A DNA stretch of 64,000 bases. It comes from Pseudoalteromonas sp. R3. GTDB lineage: Bacteria > Pseudomonadota > Gammaproteobacteria > Enterobacterales > Alteromonadaceae. The translations under genes were made by a program, and so were the position numbers. Shown one piece after another: positions 26,265-35,825 of the stretch. Below the pieces are notes generated by a model, which saw only the letters and a program-made list of their open reading frames with translations, searched no databases and was not told the origin of the DNA. Numbering within the stretch: position 1 is the first letter of the stretch; every line of letters starts with the position of its first letter. The DNA is taken from positions 1,674,001 through 1,738,000 of the forward strand of contig NZ_CP034835.1 in assembly GCF_004014715.1 (NCBI RefSeq). Reading direction: 5' to 3'.

Positions 26265-28540
26265 AGCTCCTGCATTTGATGTGTTTTTGCGAGTACCTGC
26301 TCAACTGCAACAGGACGGCTAAACCAGTAGCCCTGAAACTCTTTAACACCCAGCTCGAGCAGCTTATTTAGTTGCTCCTGAGTTTCAACCCCTTCTGCCA
26401 GCGCAGCAATCCCCAGGTTATCACACATAGTGAGGATCCCAAGCAGCAGTGCTTGTTGCTTTTGATCTGAGGTGATTTGAGTCACCAAAGAGCGATCCAG
26501 TTTGAGGCGTTTTATAGGCGAAGCCAGAACCCGGGCGATGTTAGAATATCCTATCCCAAAGTCATCGATACTGAGACTGAACCCCATTTTATCCAGCGCT
26601 TCCATGATCTGATTGTGATCGTCCGCAAAACTATATTCGGTCAGTTCAAATTCAAACATGCGCGGACTCAAGCCGTAACTATGTACAATGGCGAGCGTTT
26701 TGCGAGCAAATTGCTCACAGGCAATATCCCGGGAACTGATATTGATGGCAATTGGCACGTGAATATCCGGGTGGCTCTGAAGTGTAAAACAAACCTTGTG
26801 CAAAATACGTTGTGTCAGCTGATTGACCAGGCCAAACTCTTCGGCAATAGGTACAAACTCACCGGGAGACACCCATCCCAGCAGCGGACTGTGCCAGCGC
26901 GCGAGTGCTTCATAGCCAATCACCGAGTGGGTATTATCGTGCTTACTTTGCAGCACAATTTGCAATTCGTCATGTTCCAGTGCTTTTTCCAGCAGCAGAG
27001 CCATTTCATGGCGGGCAAGTGTCTGACGTCGGGTGCCGTGATCAAAAATGGCCAGGTCATCGCCTGGGCTGCGTAATTCGCACGCCTGCTGTGCATTCTT
27101 TAACAGGCGCTCTGGAATGTAGCCATGCTCGGGGTAGGTTGCAATGCCAACGGCGTAGCGCGCATGAAACTGGTGCTGACCCAGCTTAAGCCAGAAATCC
27201 AGGTGCTGATGCCAGCGCTGTGCGACTTCCAGCACGGGGGCGTCGGGCTCAATGATAATCGCTAGTCGGCCTGCACCGATATATGCTATCTGGTCGAGCA
27301 AGCTGGGGTCGTGTTCAGCAACCTGATTAATATGACCATACAAATGTTTATGGAGCTCACCATCAATCAGGTAGTCCAGTACATGTTTGTTGAGGTTTTC
27401 GGCGATGAGCAGAGCAAATGGCCGCCCACGGTCAATATGCACTTGTAGCTGCTCAGTGAGCCAGGTTTTATTTGGCAAATTGGTTCTGGCATCAAAGTAT
27501 TTAGCTTGCTGGTGCGCAACATCCAGTGCCAGCAGATCCTGCTGAAGCTGGTGCTGATCGGAGACATCGTTCAGGTACCAGGCACACAGCTGCTCGGAGT
27601 GGTATTCCCGCGAGGCCAGTTCAATGGTTCGCTCGTCAACGCGAAAGACATTCAAATCAGCATCAAATAGATCGTTATTAATGAGCAGGCTACTCAGATC
27701 GTCCTGCGTGACACGGGCAAAATTACAGGGCAGGGGTTGAGTTTGGATCCCCAGTAAACTGCGTGCCTTCTCATTGGCTTCTACAATATTTAAGTCCTGG
27801 TCAACTAAAGCGATTGCGTGGAAAGATTTTTGAAAGAAGCGTTGGTAGATTTGTTTCTGAGAGGCAAGCAGTTCGTTGTTGCTGGCCATGTGCAGGTTAA
27901 GTCGGCTGGCCGCCAAACTGGTGCGCCACACAGCCAGTGGCACGGTACAATTGAAAAAGAAGAACAGCAAAAAGTGAATATAGATGTCGCCATCGACCAG
28001 CATGCGCTCACCCGGCGGGATCAGCGAGACATTCACGTGTTGCACTATCATCAGAAACGGCGCGATATTCAAAATGGCATAAAAAATTGCGGTGCGCTTA
28101 CCCAGTAACAACAAAGCAAGGATAGGCGTAATATAAACAAAAATAGACCCTAACTGGGCAAGTGGTAGCAGAGGAATAAATAACTTGATGGCCACCCCTG
28201 CGGCCACAATCGCAATCATCAGCAGGTGCGCGCACAGTTGATAGGCACTTCGGCTCAATGTAAGCAGCACACCTATGGTGAGCGTAAATCCGGATGTCAG
28301 CGCCAGCACATAGTCGAGTTCAAATGCCAACGCAGCAGGCAAGCTGTTGACGAAGATCCCAAGACATAATAAAAGACCGGTCACCAAAATAATGCGCAGC
28401 GCACTTACACGCCAGTTAGGCACCTGATCTGGTGATTGGGTTTCTTCCTCAAGTAAGAAAAAGCGGCTTAAAGAACTCAAAACGTTACAGTTATTATTAT
28501 TGTTTTTCCCGATACTAAGGCCATAAGGGTCGCAATTCAA
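26261..28540 (-). CDS. Membrane PAS / degenerate GGDEF / EAL c-di-GMP phosphodiesterase
   Basis: The protein (up to 759 residues) has six or seven membrane helices (about 45-230), a PAS-like region (about 235-340), a GGDEF-type domain that has lost its signature (AYIGAGRLAIIIEP instead of GGDEF; about 350-480) and an EAL domain (about 510-755). The EAL residues are all present: YEALARW, INISSRD, FELTEYSF, SIDDFGIGYSN, EGVET and FQGYWFSRP, so active c-di-GMP hydrolysis is expected. The start is uncertain: the frame opens with TTG 28540 without a clear ribosome-binding site, and no ATG occurs before the membrane region. An Asn repeat near residue 12 is unusual. Confidence 0.88.
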   Translation of the reverse strand: MNCDPYGLSIGKNNNNNCNVLSSLSRFFLLEEETQSPDQVPNWRVSALRIILVTGLLLCLGIFVNSLPAALAFELDYVLALTSGFTLTIGVLLTLSRSAYQLCAHLLMIAIVAAGVAIKLFIPLLPLAQLGSIFVYITPILALLLLGKRTAIFYAILNIAPFLMIVQHVNVSLIPPGERMLVDGDIYIHFLLFFFFNCTVPLAVWRTSLAASRLNLHMASNNELLASQKQIYQRFFQKSFHAIALVDQDLNIVEANEKARSLLGIQTQPLPCNFARVTQDDLSSLLINNDLFDADLNVFRVDERTIELASREYHSEQLCAWYLNDVSDQHQLQQDLLALDVAHQQAKYFDARTNLPNKTWLTEQLQVHIDRGRPFALLIAENLNKHVLDYLIDGELHKHLYGHINQVAEHDPSLLDQIAYIGAGRLAIIIEPDAPVLEVAQRWHQHLDFWLKLGQHQFHARYAVGIATYPEHGYIPERLLKNAQQACELRSPGDDLAIFDHGTRRQTLARHEMALLLEKALEHDELQIVLQSKHDNTHSVIGYEALARWHSPLLGWVSPGEFVPIAEEFGLVNQLTQRILHKVCFTLQSHPDIHVPIAINISSRDIACEQFARKTLAIVHSYGLSPRMFEFELTEYSFADDHNQIMEALDKMGFSLSIDDFGIGYSNIARVLASPIKRLKLDRSLVTQITSDQKQQALLLGILTMCDNLGIAALAEGVETQEQLNKLLELGVKEFQGYWFSRPVAVEQVLAKTHQMQEL

Positions 28541-28645
28541 TGGGTAGAGACAGTAAAACCTGCGCTAAATCAGCTTAACTGCGGTTTTTTTCAACATAGT
28601 GGAGGGGAATTAGACAAACAACCTCGTAATTTCATTAACAATCTT

Positions 28646-28920
28646 GTCATCTCGGACGTGTGTGAGCTGAGATCTAGCCAAATGCAACGCAGCTGTATCT
28701 TGTTGCAGTGAACGTGACATACGCCCTCGTCGTATCAAGCACAATGCCATCATCTCACGTACCCCTGCGTCATCCCGGACGCGTGCGAGCTGGGAACTAC
28801 CTAAGTACAACGTAGTTGTATCTTGTTGCAGTGAACGTGACATACGTCCTCGTCGTATCAAGCACAATGCCAACATATCATGTTCCCCTTCGTCATCCCT
28901 GACGCGTGCGAGCAGGGATC
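28646..28920. repeat. Tandem 123-bp repeat with REP-like hairpins, 2.2 copies
   Basis: The motif GTCATC recurs at 28646, 28769 and 28892, exactly 123 bp apart. Copies one and two align along their full length (shared TATCTTGTTGCAGTGAACGT); the third is only the first 30 bp or so. Each begins with a hairpin: TCTC/GAGA in copy one, TCCC/GGGA in copy two and TCCCTG/CAGGGA in copy three, so the arm changes compensate. Because 123 is a multiple of three a leftward reading frame stays open through it, but the predicted peptide is only repeat translation. Confidence 0.8.
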
Positions 28921-29192
28921 CATCAAAACACGGTGCGAAAGCGCCACCAGACTATGTCTATCTGATGTACTGAGTATAATCACTAAGTTTCAGGGACTGG
29001 GTAAACTAGAACTGTTACCTCTTAAAACGGCAAATGACACTCAAAAAGCAAGTGTTGCCAAGTGTATGGTTCAGTTTCCATGGAGTCGCTTTGGCTTGAG
29101 CAAAGCATATTATGATGGTAGGTTTTTGTTCTTTACAATAATAAATGCACGAAAATGATGGCATTTTAGAGAAAGCGTTGAGTGGCTATTGC

Positions 29193-29723
29193 ATGTTTAA
29201 ATTAAGTTCTTTAATTTTGGTTCTAATAAGTTTTAACAGTATGGGCCTTCCTTATGGAGGGTACTGGAAACCTGAGTTTAAAAAGTCTGCGTGTATTCTA
29301 TGGCAAAATTCAAATGTTGAGGTTTCACCGGAACTAAATGTAGATATCTATTCCAGCTTCTCTTTTAAAGGGAAAGGGTACGAATTGTCTGAATTACAAA
29401 AAAGCAATGGTTTCCAAAAGGGTCACCACACTTTGGGTTTCTTTATTTCTGGGGTGTACAACACTTCACTCGCTAAAGTTGACTATCCATTCGAGCTCTA
29501 TGTTAATGGAGACGAGCTGAATAGATTAGAGAGCAAAGACGGACAGTACTTTTATTTAACAGGAAAAAAAGTGTCTGATATCTTGACGCGAGCAGAGAAA
29601 GGAGATGATTTTGTTGTAGCGTTAAAGTCAGCCTCCGATGAAGTTTTTACGGTAAAATTTAATAATGAGCAATTTCCTCTGGGTACAAAAATGTATTTTA
29701 CTTGTTCTGAAAACATCACATAG
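29193..29723 (+). CDS. Small exported protein of unknown function
   Basis: The start is taken at ATG 29193, giving a 176-residue product that opens with a signal peptide (MFKLSSLILVLISFNSMG). An in-frame ATG at 29145 would hide it. The mature part has two Cys (in KKSACILW and YFTCSENIT) that could form a disulfide. I do not recognise the family. Codon use is A/T-rich compared with the flanking core genes, and the gene lies among other small exported proteins, which suggests an acquired or fast-evolving region. Confidence 0.6.
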   Translation: MFKLSSLILVLISFNSMGLPYGGYWKPEFKKSACILWQNSNVEVSPELNVDIYSSFSFKGKGYELSELQKSNGFQKGHHTLGFFISGVYNTSLAKVDYPFELYVNGDELNRLESKDGQYFYLTGKKVSDILTRAEKGDDFVVALKSASDEVFTVKFNNEQFPLGTKMYFTCSENIT

Positions 29724-29885
29724 AAAGGGTGAAAATTTGCTGGGGGAGCTTTCATAATTGAGGTCTTCAAGCAAATGTATCTAGCATATAAATTTGTACT
29801 TGCTTCGTTGCCAGTACTAATGCATTGAAGCGTTTTTAGTATGATTTTGAAGACACCCCAGAGATGGGTGTTGGTAATCTTTGGT

Positions 29886-30245
29886 ATGAGCAAAATAGTA
29901 GCACTCTCTATATTCCTACTGAGCTTTTCGGCAAATGCTGAAACTTGGATTCAATACGATGAAAAAATTGAATGTCCCGATGTGTTAGAGTTAAGTGGTA
30001 ATAACTTTATCATTTTTAATGACTGCTACGGTTTGGACCCAAAAGAACCAATAATCGAAACTGGGAAAGTTGAAATAGGTAACAACTATTTCTTTTTCTC
30101 GGATCGTAAGATTAAGCAGCAATCTTTTTTGCAAGAGAATACCAAACGGCAGAAGCTAAAGGTTTTACTAAAAACTAAAGATGAGCTGAAGCTTCAAAGT
30201 GGTACAAAAGTATTCATGTTTAAACGTATCAAGTTGCCAAACTAA
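29886..30245 (+). CDS. Small exported protein of unknown function
   Basis: ATG 29886 opens a good signal peptide (MSKIVALSIFLLSFSANAET, cleavage after ANA). The product is 119 residues with two Cys (KIECPDV, FNDCYG) and a Lys-rich C-terminus. It is A/T-rich, lies 160 bp behind a similar small gene and is not recognised. Confidence 0.6.
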   Translation: MSKIVALSIFLLSFSANAETWIQYDEKIECPDVLELSGNNFIIFNDCYGLDPKEPIIETGKVEIGNNYFFFSDRKIKQQSFLQENTKRQKLKVLLKTKDELKLQSGTKVFMFKRIKLPN

Positions 30246-30707
30246 ACAACTAGCATGGCAACGTAAGCGCTTCCTTTGATTGCGGCACTGGTGCAGCCCC
30301 CATATAAAAAGTCCCTCAAGTATATGTTATTATGGGGACAATACGAGTGCTTCTTTAGCTTGGAACAAATCGACGCAAAATTGTTGGCTAACACGTTTGT
30401 TATTTATAGCGGCAATCTCCGATATCCCTTTGTCAGTTAGATAAGTGAAAGTCGGTAGACGAAATTAATGTCTATCAGGCAAAGCTTCAGTTGTCTGTAC
30501 CAATGAATTAAGGCGTCTGGCATAAATCTGACGGCAGCCTTTACTAAGCATGGCTTATAGGACTGTGGCTTCTCGCATAGTATTGTAATTTGGTCAGTGT
30601 TTGGCATATTAAATGGTATTGAACAATACCATGTGCGCTTATCACGCTGCCTTGAAATATAGATATCATAGGACGCCCAGAAGCAAGCGATGTATGCCAT
30701 TTTAGAT
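30246..30707. other. 462-bp region without a supported gene
   Basis: Only short overlapping frames are present on both strands, none with a ribosome-binding site, a signal peptide or a recognisable motif. Nothing else is visible. Confidence 0.5.
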
Positions 30708-31207
30708 ATGAGAAAAATTTTATTATTTTTATTGTATTAAGCTTCAATACGTTTTCTGGCACAGTGCCGAATTGTTCTGAAAATGAACTGTTCGGTGGTA
30801 AACTGTTTGAGCTGGAAGTCGTAACCTCTTTTCATGGCAGCTATAACTTCAAGTTCTGCTTTGATGAAACGAGCTACGTTGTGTCACAATATATAGAGCC
30901 GGTATCAACTCGCGGTCCTTTAAAAACTACGATTACACATGAATCATTGGCCAGGTTAGACGTCAAGACCTCCCTGTATATCAAGGATCTTTACAGAGCC
31001 GTTCAAGCTACACTAGTAACCGATAGTGTGCGTGGCATGGACGGTTCAACATGGTGCTTTAAACCTAAAAGTGGAAGCTCATATTCTGAAACCTGTCTTT
31101 GGACACCTAACGCTGCTTGGGAAAGAAGGAATCTCGGTAAGCTAGTTGAGCTTGGTGATAAACTTTTTGAAATATCAAATTTTGCTAGTTTAGAACATAG
31201 CGATTAG
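30708..31207 (+). CDS. Small exported protein, unrecognised, probably frameshifted in its signal peptide
   Basis: A frame open to 31207 encodes a 147-residue protein from GTG 30764 (MPNCSENELFGG...), but it extends upstream as FIIFIVLSFNTFSG, a perfect signal-peptide core without a start codon. In the neighbouring frame, ATG 30708 reads MRKILLFLLY and stops. Adding one A to the AAAAA run at 30713-30717 gives MRKNFIIFIVLSFNTFSG in one frame. A one-base deletion is therefore likely. The mature protein has four Cys (NCSE, FCFD, WCFK, TCLW) and may be periplasmic. Function unknown. Confidence 0.55.
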
Positions 31208-31283
31208 GAATATAACAAGACACTATAGCGTTAACAGCTAGGTTTCTGTATTTGCCGCTTTTTCTCATTTTTCAGGTTTATGT

Positions 31284-31604
31284 ATGGCTACAGATAATGG
31301 CTCCCCACCAAAGGGGGGTTCACAAGAGGATTGGACTGCTTACCTTAATCACAAAAAAGAGTGGGCTGCAATGCTCAGGCAGAGATATGGCGATGAGTTA
31401 AAGAATTCGCCACCAATACCGCCTTGGAAGAAATATCCTGAGTACGAGCCGGGTAGTCTTTTTTGGCGGATGGGTATTGGAGAAGGGTACTTAACGGACT
31501 ATATCGATGTGTACTTTGAGCACTCCTCGCAAGCAGAAATTAACGCTTATAAATTAAAATACCCTGAGCAACCAGATTGGGCTGGCTGGTATAAAGATCG
31601 ATAA
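31284..31604 (+). CDS. Hypothetical 106-residue protein
   Basis: A complete frame from ATG 31284 encodes a soluble, Trp/Tyr/Pro-rich protein (EDWTAYLNHKKEWAAMLRQR; FWRMGIGEGYLTDYIDVY). It has no signal peptide or membrane segment. A weak AGG precedes the start. The composition is that of a real small protein and the frame has no strong competitor, but I do not recognise the family. Confidence 0.55.
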   Translation: MATDNGSPPKGGSQEDWTAYLNHKKEWAAMLRQRYGDELKNSPPIPPWKKYPEYEPGSLFWRMGIGEGYLTDYIDVYFEHSSQAEINAYKLKYPEQPDWAGWYKDR

Positions 31605-31697
31605 GCTAACTTAAGTAGTGAATGTAACACACCAGACTAACGCGACTCCGACACTTAGTTGAGTCCGGTTTGTTGCTTTTTTATAAAGGAGTTCTGG

Positions 31698-32183
31698 GTG
31701 GAAAAAGTATTAATTAGTTCGTGTTTGGTTGGAAATAAAGTTCGATACAATGCCAGCTGTTTGTCTCTTCCTGAATCTGATTGGCACTGGTTGCAGGCAA
31801 ACGTGGAGTTGGTGGTCTTTTGCCCAGAAGTATCCGCTGGCCTGCCCACTCCTCGGCCGCCGGCTGAAATCATTGCAGGCAAAGGTGTTGATGTACTCAG
31901 AGGGTCATCCCGAGTCGTCGGAGATGACGGTATCGACGTCACTACGCAGTTTGTCGCGGGTGCCCAAAACGCCCTGGCACTTTGTCAACGGCAACAAATA
32001 AAGTACGCAGTGCTCACGCAGAGCAGCCCTTCCTGTGGTAGTACCAATATTTATGATGGTACGTTCAGTGGGACCAAAGTTAATGGTTCGGGTGTCACTG
32101 CGGCACTGTTAGAAGAGCTGGGCATTAAGGTGTTTAGTCAGCATACAATATTAGAGCTCAAGCGTGAGCTAGCCAAACGATGA
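31698..32183 (+). CDS. DUF523 family protein
   Basis: GTG 31698 is chosen because AAGGAG lies six bases upstream; this gives 161 residues starting MEKVLISSCLVGNKVRYNA. The SSCLxG start, the FCPEVSAGLPTPRPPAEI motif and TQSSPSCGS are the conserved Cys-rich DUF523 pattern. The conserved Cys residues suggest a metal or iron-sulfur site, but no activity is established. No functional partner is adjacent. Confidence 0.85.
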   Translation: MEKVLISSCLVGNKVRYNASCLSLPESDWHWLQANVELVVFCPEVSAGLPTPRPPAEIIAGKGVDVLRGSSRVVGDDGIDVTTQFVAGAQNALALCQRQQIKYAVLTQSSPSCGSTNIYDGTFSGTKVNGSGVTAALLEELGIKVFSQHTILELKRELAKR

Positions 32184-32217
32184 GCATCATTGTGTCTTTG
32201 GCATTACTACTCACAAT

Positions 32218-32478
32218 ATGTTCTTGCAAGGCATGCTCGGGTTCTTATTAACCAGCTTTGTTGCTCACAGGGGGCACAGGTCGATGCATAAGTTTGACTT
32301 GCTGTGGCGTGTTTTTCATCAGTTGCATCACAAACAAAACTATGGCTTAGCTTACTGGGATTTGTTGTTTGGCACACTCTCAAATCCACAAGGGTATATA
32401 CAAAAGGTGGGCTTTGATGAAACACGTGAGAACAGAGTTTACGACATGCTCAAGACCAAAGATGTCTATAAGTCCTGA
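32218..32478 (+). pseudogene. Sterol desaturase / fatty acid hydroxylase remnant with internal deletion
   Basis: The short frame contains HRGHRSMHKFDLLWRVFHQ followed by LHH, the first part of the His-box region of the sterol desaturase family, and then jumps straight to KQNYGLAYWDLLFGT, which normally follows the last HxxHH box. The N-terminal membrane half and about 70-90 residues between the boxes are missing, so it cannot bind the di-iron centre. It is a decayed fragment lying 35 bp after the DUF523 gene. Confidence 0.7.
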
Positions 32479-32698
32479 TCCGTGATCGACAGAGTCAATT
32501 AACTCAGTGATTCATCGCGGTTGATTGAGCACGAGCCGAGCATGCTTTTTCGCCCCGTTTTTCCATTCCCATTTTCATACCGCATCGCATATTGCAACAA
32601 CACTAATCAGAAAAAGAAAAGGCTTTTAAAATCAGGTGCATAAAGTTGGTATTGTGCTTGCAATCTATCTAACAGCAATTTAAGCGTTGGAGAGTCAC

Positions 32699-34765
32699 AT
32701 GAAAAAGTTATTGCTCGGAGCCTGTGCGTTTTCCGCAGGACTATCAGCCGCACCATTCGACACATGCCCGTCAAAAGCCTTTTTGGTGCAGGGCAACACA
32801 GCAACTATGTACGGCGTTAATCTGGTCTCGGGGTCGTACACTACTTTCGCTGAAAACGTTGGTACCAATAATAAGCTCAATGGGATTGGGTTCAGTGTTC
32901 ACGACCGTTACATTTATGGTTGGGATTACAGCAATAAAGACATTGGTCGATTGGGAAAAGACTATGTGCTTGAACCTATTATGACGTCGGGATTTCCTGA
33001 TACCAACTTTTATGTAGGTGACGTTGCCATTCACGAAAATGCATTTTACGTTTACAAAAAGGGTAGCAGTTTAGGTTTGTATCGTGTATCTCTCGACGCA
33101 AATAGCGACGACTATTTGCAAGCAGAGCGTATCATTGATGGCAGTGCACTGAATCTGAATATTTTTGATATGGCGTTCGCTCCCAACGAAAATGCCAGTT
33201 TGGCTTACAGTGTGGATAGCAATGGAAATTTGCATCGCATTGATGTTTCTAACGGAACCAGTACCAACCTCGGCAACGTAGGACAATCAGGCACATTCGG
33301 TGCAGTCTATTTTGATGTTGAAAATAATTTCTATATCAGCCGTAATCAGGACGGCCATGTTTATAAAATAGACATAAATAATCCAGCTAATACCCAGCTT
33401 TTCGCTTACGGCCCAGTCTCAAATACCAATGACGGGGCGCGCTGCGCGACAGCCCCCATTATTGATGATACAGAAGACCCAACCATCGACTATGGTGATG
33501 CACCCAACAGCTATGGTACATCGCTCAATGCCAATGGTGCCCGTCATAATGTGGGTGACCTATTCTTTGGTCAAAGTGTCAGTGCGGAATACGTACCCAA
33601 AGCCACAGATGACGATGATGGTATTAGCTTTTTGACCAACCTAGAAACAGGGTACGACACACTGATTTCCTTCTCCTTATCAAAATCAGGGTATGTAAAT
33701 GCCTGGATCGACTGGAACGGTGATGGTCAGTTTCAGCAGGCGGAGCGAGTGATCAGTGAGTATCAGGGGGTTGCCGGTGAAAATCGTGTACTTATCCCTG
33801 TTCCTGTTGATGCCGTTGAAGGTAGTACCTGGGCCAGGTTCCGGGTATCCGACAACAGTGATATTGCACCTCAGGGTGGAGTTGATAACGGTGAAGTAGA
33901 GGACTTAAATATCTCCATCGTCGCCAGTAGTCTGATCCAAAATTCGACTTCCTGGAAAACAGCGGCGTTTGAAGATCTGTGGCCGCAAAAAGGCGATTAC
34001 GATTTTAACGACGTGGTGGTTCGATATCGTGTGACGACCAGCCAAATTGGCAACCAGGTTGTGCGATATCACATTGAAGGGGCACTGATAGCAGTCGGGG
34101 CTGGCTATCACAATGCCTTTGCGATTCGTTTAAAAGACATCGCTCGAAAGGATGTTGATGAGGGCCAGATTGAACTGACTATTGATGGTACGCCGCAGAT
34201 GAGTAGTCCGCTGGAAGCCAACAGAAACGAAGCCATAGTCGTTGTGTTTGCAGATACCAGAGAGATGGTACCGGTTCAGCCAGGCTGTAAATTCTTCAGA
34301 ACAGAAACCGGCTGTAGTGATATCCAACGAGCGCCTTACCCGTTTGAAATCTCTATTCCGCTAGCAACCAGCTACAACGCCAATATCGCGACAAACAGTC
34401 AGGTTGACCCGTTTATCTTTGCGGTAAATGGCCACTACCACGGACCTTTTGTAGACCAAAATAACGGACGCGGCTGGGAAGTTCACCTTAAAAATCATGA
34501 GCCAACCGAAGCGTTTGATAGCAGCTATCTGGATCAGGGAGATGATACTTCATCAATCAATGGCTACTTCCAAACGTCTACAGGTCTGCCCTGGGCACTC
34601 ATCATTAACTCTCAGTGGGACCATCCTATGGAGCGCGTTGATATGTCAGCAGCTTACCCGGATTTTGCCGCGTTTGCAGAGTCGGCAGGTGCTAACAATG
34701 CAACCTGGTTTGAAAACCCAGTACCTGGCAACCAGTACACCATCAGCAACTCAGCGCAAAACTAG
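32699..34765 (+). CDS. Exported LruC-domain protein with GEVED domain
   Basis: ATG 32699 opens a signal peptide (MKKLLLGACAFSAGLSA). The 688-residue product has a DUF6923-like beta-propeller region (about 20-245), a GEVED domain (about 265-405; YGDAPNSYGTS, WIDWNGDGQF, GEVEDLNI) and a C-terminal LruC domain (about 415-680) with its DYDFNDVVVRYR motif. LruC proteins are exported and poorly characterised; the repeated acidic Asp-rich turns suggest Ca2+ binding. It forms a two-gene operon with the lipoprotein gene that starts nine bases later. Confidence 0.85.
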   Translation: MKKLLLGACAFSAGLSAAPFDTCPSKAFLVQGNTATMYGVNLVSGSYTTFAENVGTNNKLNGIGFSVHDRYIYGWDYSNKDIGRLGKDYVLEPIMTSGFPDTNFYVGDVAIHENAFYVYKKGSSLGLYRVSLDANSDDYLQAERIIDGSALNLNIFDMAFAPNENASLAYSVDSNGNLHRIDVSNGTSTNLGNVGQSGTFGAVYFDVENNFYISRNQDGHVYKIDINNPANTQLFAYGPVSNTNDGARCATAPIIDDTEDPTIDYGDAPNSYGTSLNANGARHNVGDLFFGQSVSAEYVPKATDDDDGISFLTNLETGYDTLISFSLSKSGYVNAWIDWNGDGQFQQAERVISEYQGVAGENRVLIPVPVDAVEGSTWARFRVSDNSDIAPQGGVDNGEVEDLNISIVASSLIQNSTSWKTAAFEDLWPQKGDYDFNDVVVRYRVTTSQIGNQVVRYHIEGALIAVGAGYHNAFAIRLKDIARKDVDEGQIELTIDGTPQMSSPLEANRNEAIVVVFADTREMVPVQPGCKFFRTETGCSDIQRAPYPFEISIPLATSYNANIATNSQVDPFIFAVNGHYHGPFVDQNNGRGWEVHLKNHEPTEAFDSSYLDQGDDTSSINGYFQTSTGLPWALIINSQWDHPMERVDMSAAYPDFAAFAESAGANNATWFENPVPGNQYTISNSAQN

Positions 34766-34774
34766 GAGAGCATC

Positions 34775-35350
34775 ATGAAAAAATTAATCGTAACTCTAAT
34801 CTCATTATTATTAACAGCATGCGGTGGTGGTTCTGGTGACTCACAAGGGCAAGCACGGATAAATAGTACCACTGTGAGCACAGCGAGTGACAAGGGGCAA
34901 AACAGTTCGGTCAATGCTGCGCAGGCACAAGGTAATAACGATACTGAAGCGGGTAGCGATAACGAATCGCAAGAGGGTTCTGCACAGCAAAGCGAGGATA
35001 TGCAACCTGAGCAAGACAACGGCAGTTTAGAAGGCATGGAGGCTGTAGTTGTTGATGAGGCGTTCGATTTTCGTACAGACGTACCCGTGGCTGTGTCAAT
35101 TGCGCCGGGTGTTGTGAACAATCGAGCATTTATTAACATTTGCCCTCAGGAGGCAACATTGACAAATGACGATACGTGTTTCTTGAGAGCGCCCATCGAC
35201 AATAACGGACTATTTGTTCAAATAGTATTACCGCATTCCGAGCAAAAGCTGAAAGCAGAGATCTGGTACTACAGTACTGATGTGGACCCTTTGGTGTACA
35301 GCTGGGAGTTCGATGGAGCCCAACAACAGCAAATATGGGAATTAAATTAA
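34775..35350 (+). CDS. Acidic lipoprotein paired with the LruC protein
   Basis: This 191-residue protein starts with a lipoprotein signal (MKKLIVTLISLLLTACGGGS, lipid on Cys 16). It continues with a Gln/Asp/Asn/Ser-rich acidic linker (about 20-95) and a compact C-terminal domain with two Cys (NICPQEA, DTCFLRA). The ribosome-binding site TAGGAG spans the stop codon of the LruC gene, so the two are coupled. It probably anchors or assists the LruC protein at the outer membrane; this is inferred from position only. Confidence 0.75.
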   Translation: MKKLIVTLISLLLTACGGGSGDSQGQARINSTTVSTASDKGQNSSVNAAQAQGNNDTEAGSDNESQEGSAQQSEDMQPEQDNGSLEGMEAVVVDEAFDFRTDVPVAVSIAPGVVNNRAFINICPQEATLTNDDTCFLRAPIDNNGLFVQIVLPHSEQKLKAEIWYYSTDVDPLVYSWEFDGAQQQQIWELN

Positions 35351-35825
35351 AATATTGTGGTGACTCACAATAGTCCAACGCAAAGCATATCCCTACTCAG
35401 AGATATGCTTTTTTCTTTAGTTGTGAACTCCCGGGTAGCAGCCATATGTATCAAAAAGCTCATTACTCACCATCGAATGGGGGCATGAAGAATCAACTAT
35501 CGGATGGTCGTTCTGTTGTTCAGGTAATGTTTGCTCAGGCAGTGTTAGTCAGTAATATGTATACGCTTTTTAACCTCGCTGCAGCTATTCACGATAGTGT
35601 TTTAATGCCGTTGGCTTAGTGGTTTACGATACGTATTTCGAGACTCAGAGCGAGTGTCGATGCCTGATACCAGCCCAACCAATTCAAGGTCCTAAGATGC
35701 CCTGGCAGTAGCAGGTCGGGTAAGTGATTCTGGCGCATGGTTTTCTCAAACTGTTTTTAGACGGTGTACATCGCGTTGACGCTATTCCAGCATAGAAAAT
35801 TTAATCAAATAAAGGAGTTTCTCGG
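35351..35825. other. 475-bp intergenic region
   Basis: It holds the terminator of the LruC-lipoprotein operon at its left end and the ribosome-binding site AGGAG of the next gene at its right end. No other gene or repeat is supported. Confidence 0.5.
35382..35414 (+). terminator. Intrinsic terminator of the LruC-lipoprotein operon
   Basis: AAAGCATATC (35382-35391) pairs perfectly with GATATGCTTT (35402-35411) and is followed by T's. Confidence 0.85.

Noticed and set aside
28610..28876. Leftward 88-residue frame across the tandem repeat
   Set aside because: It exists because the repeat period (123) is a multiple of three; the peptide is a repeat of itself and has no ribosome-binding site.
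28880..29158. Rightward 92-residue frame after the repeat
   Set aside because: It begins inside the third repeat copy and shows no ribosome-binding site or motif.
30437..30700. Leftward 87-residue frame resembling a transposase scrap (ending before the small exported gene)
   Set aside because: No catalytic motif, no terminal inverted repeats, and I cannot match it to a family by eye.
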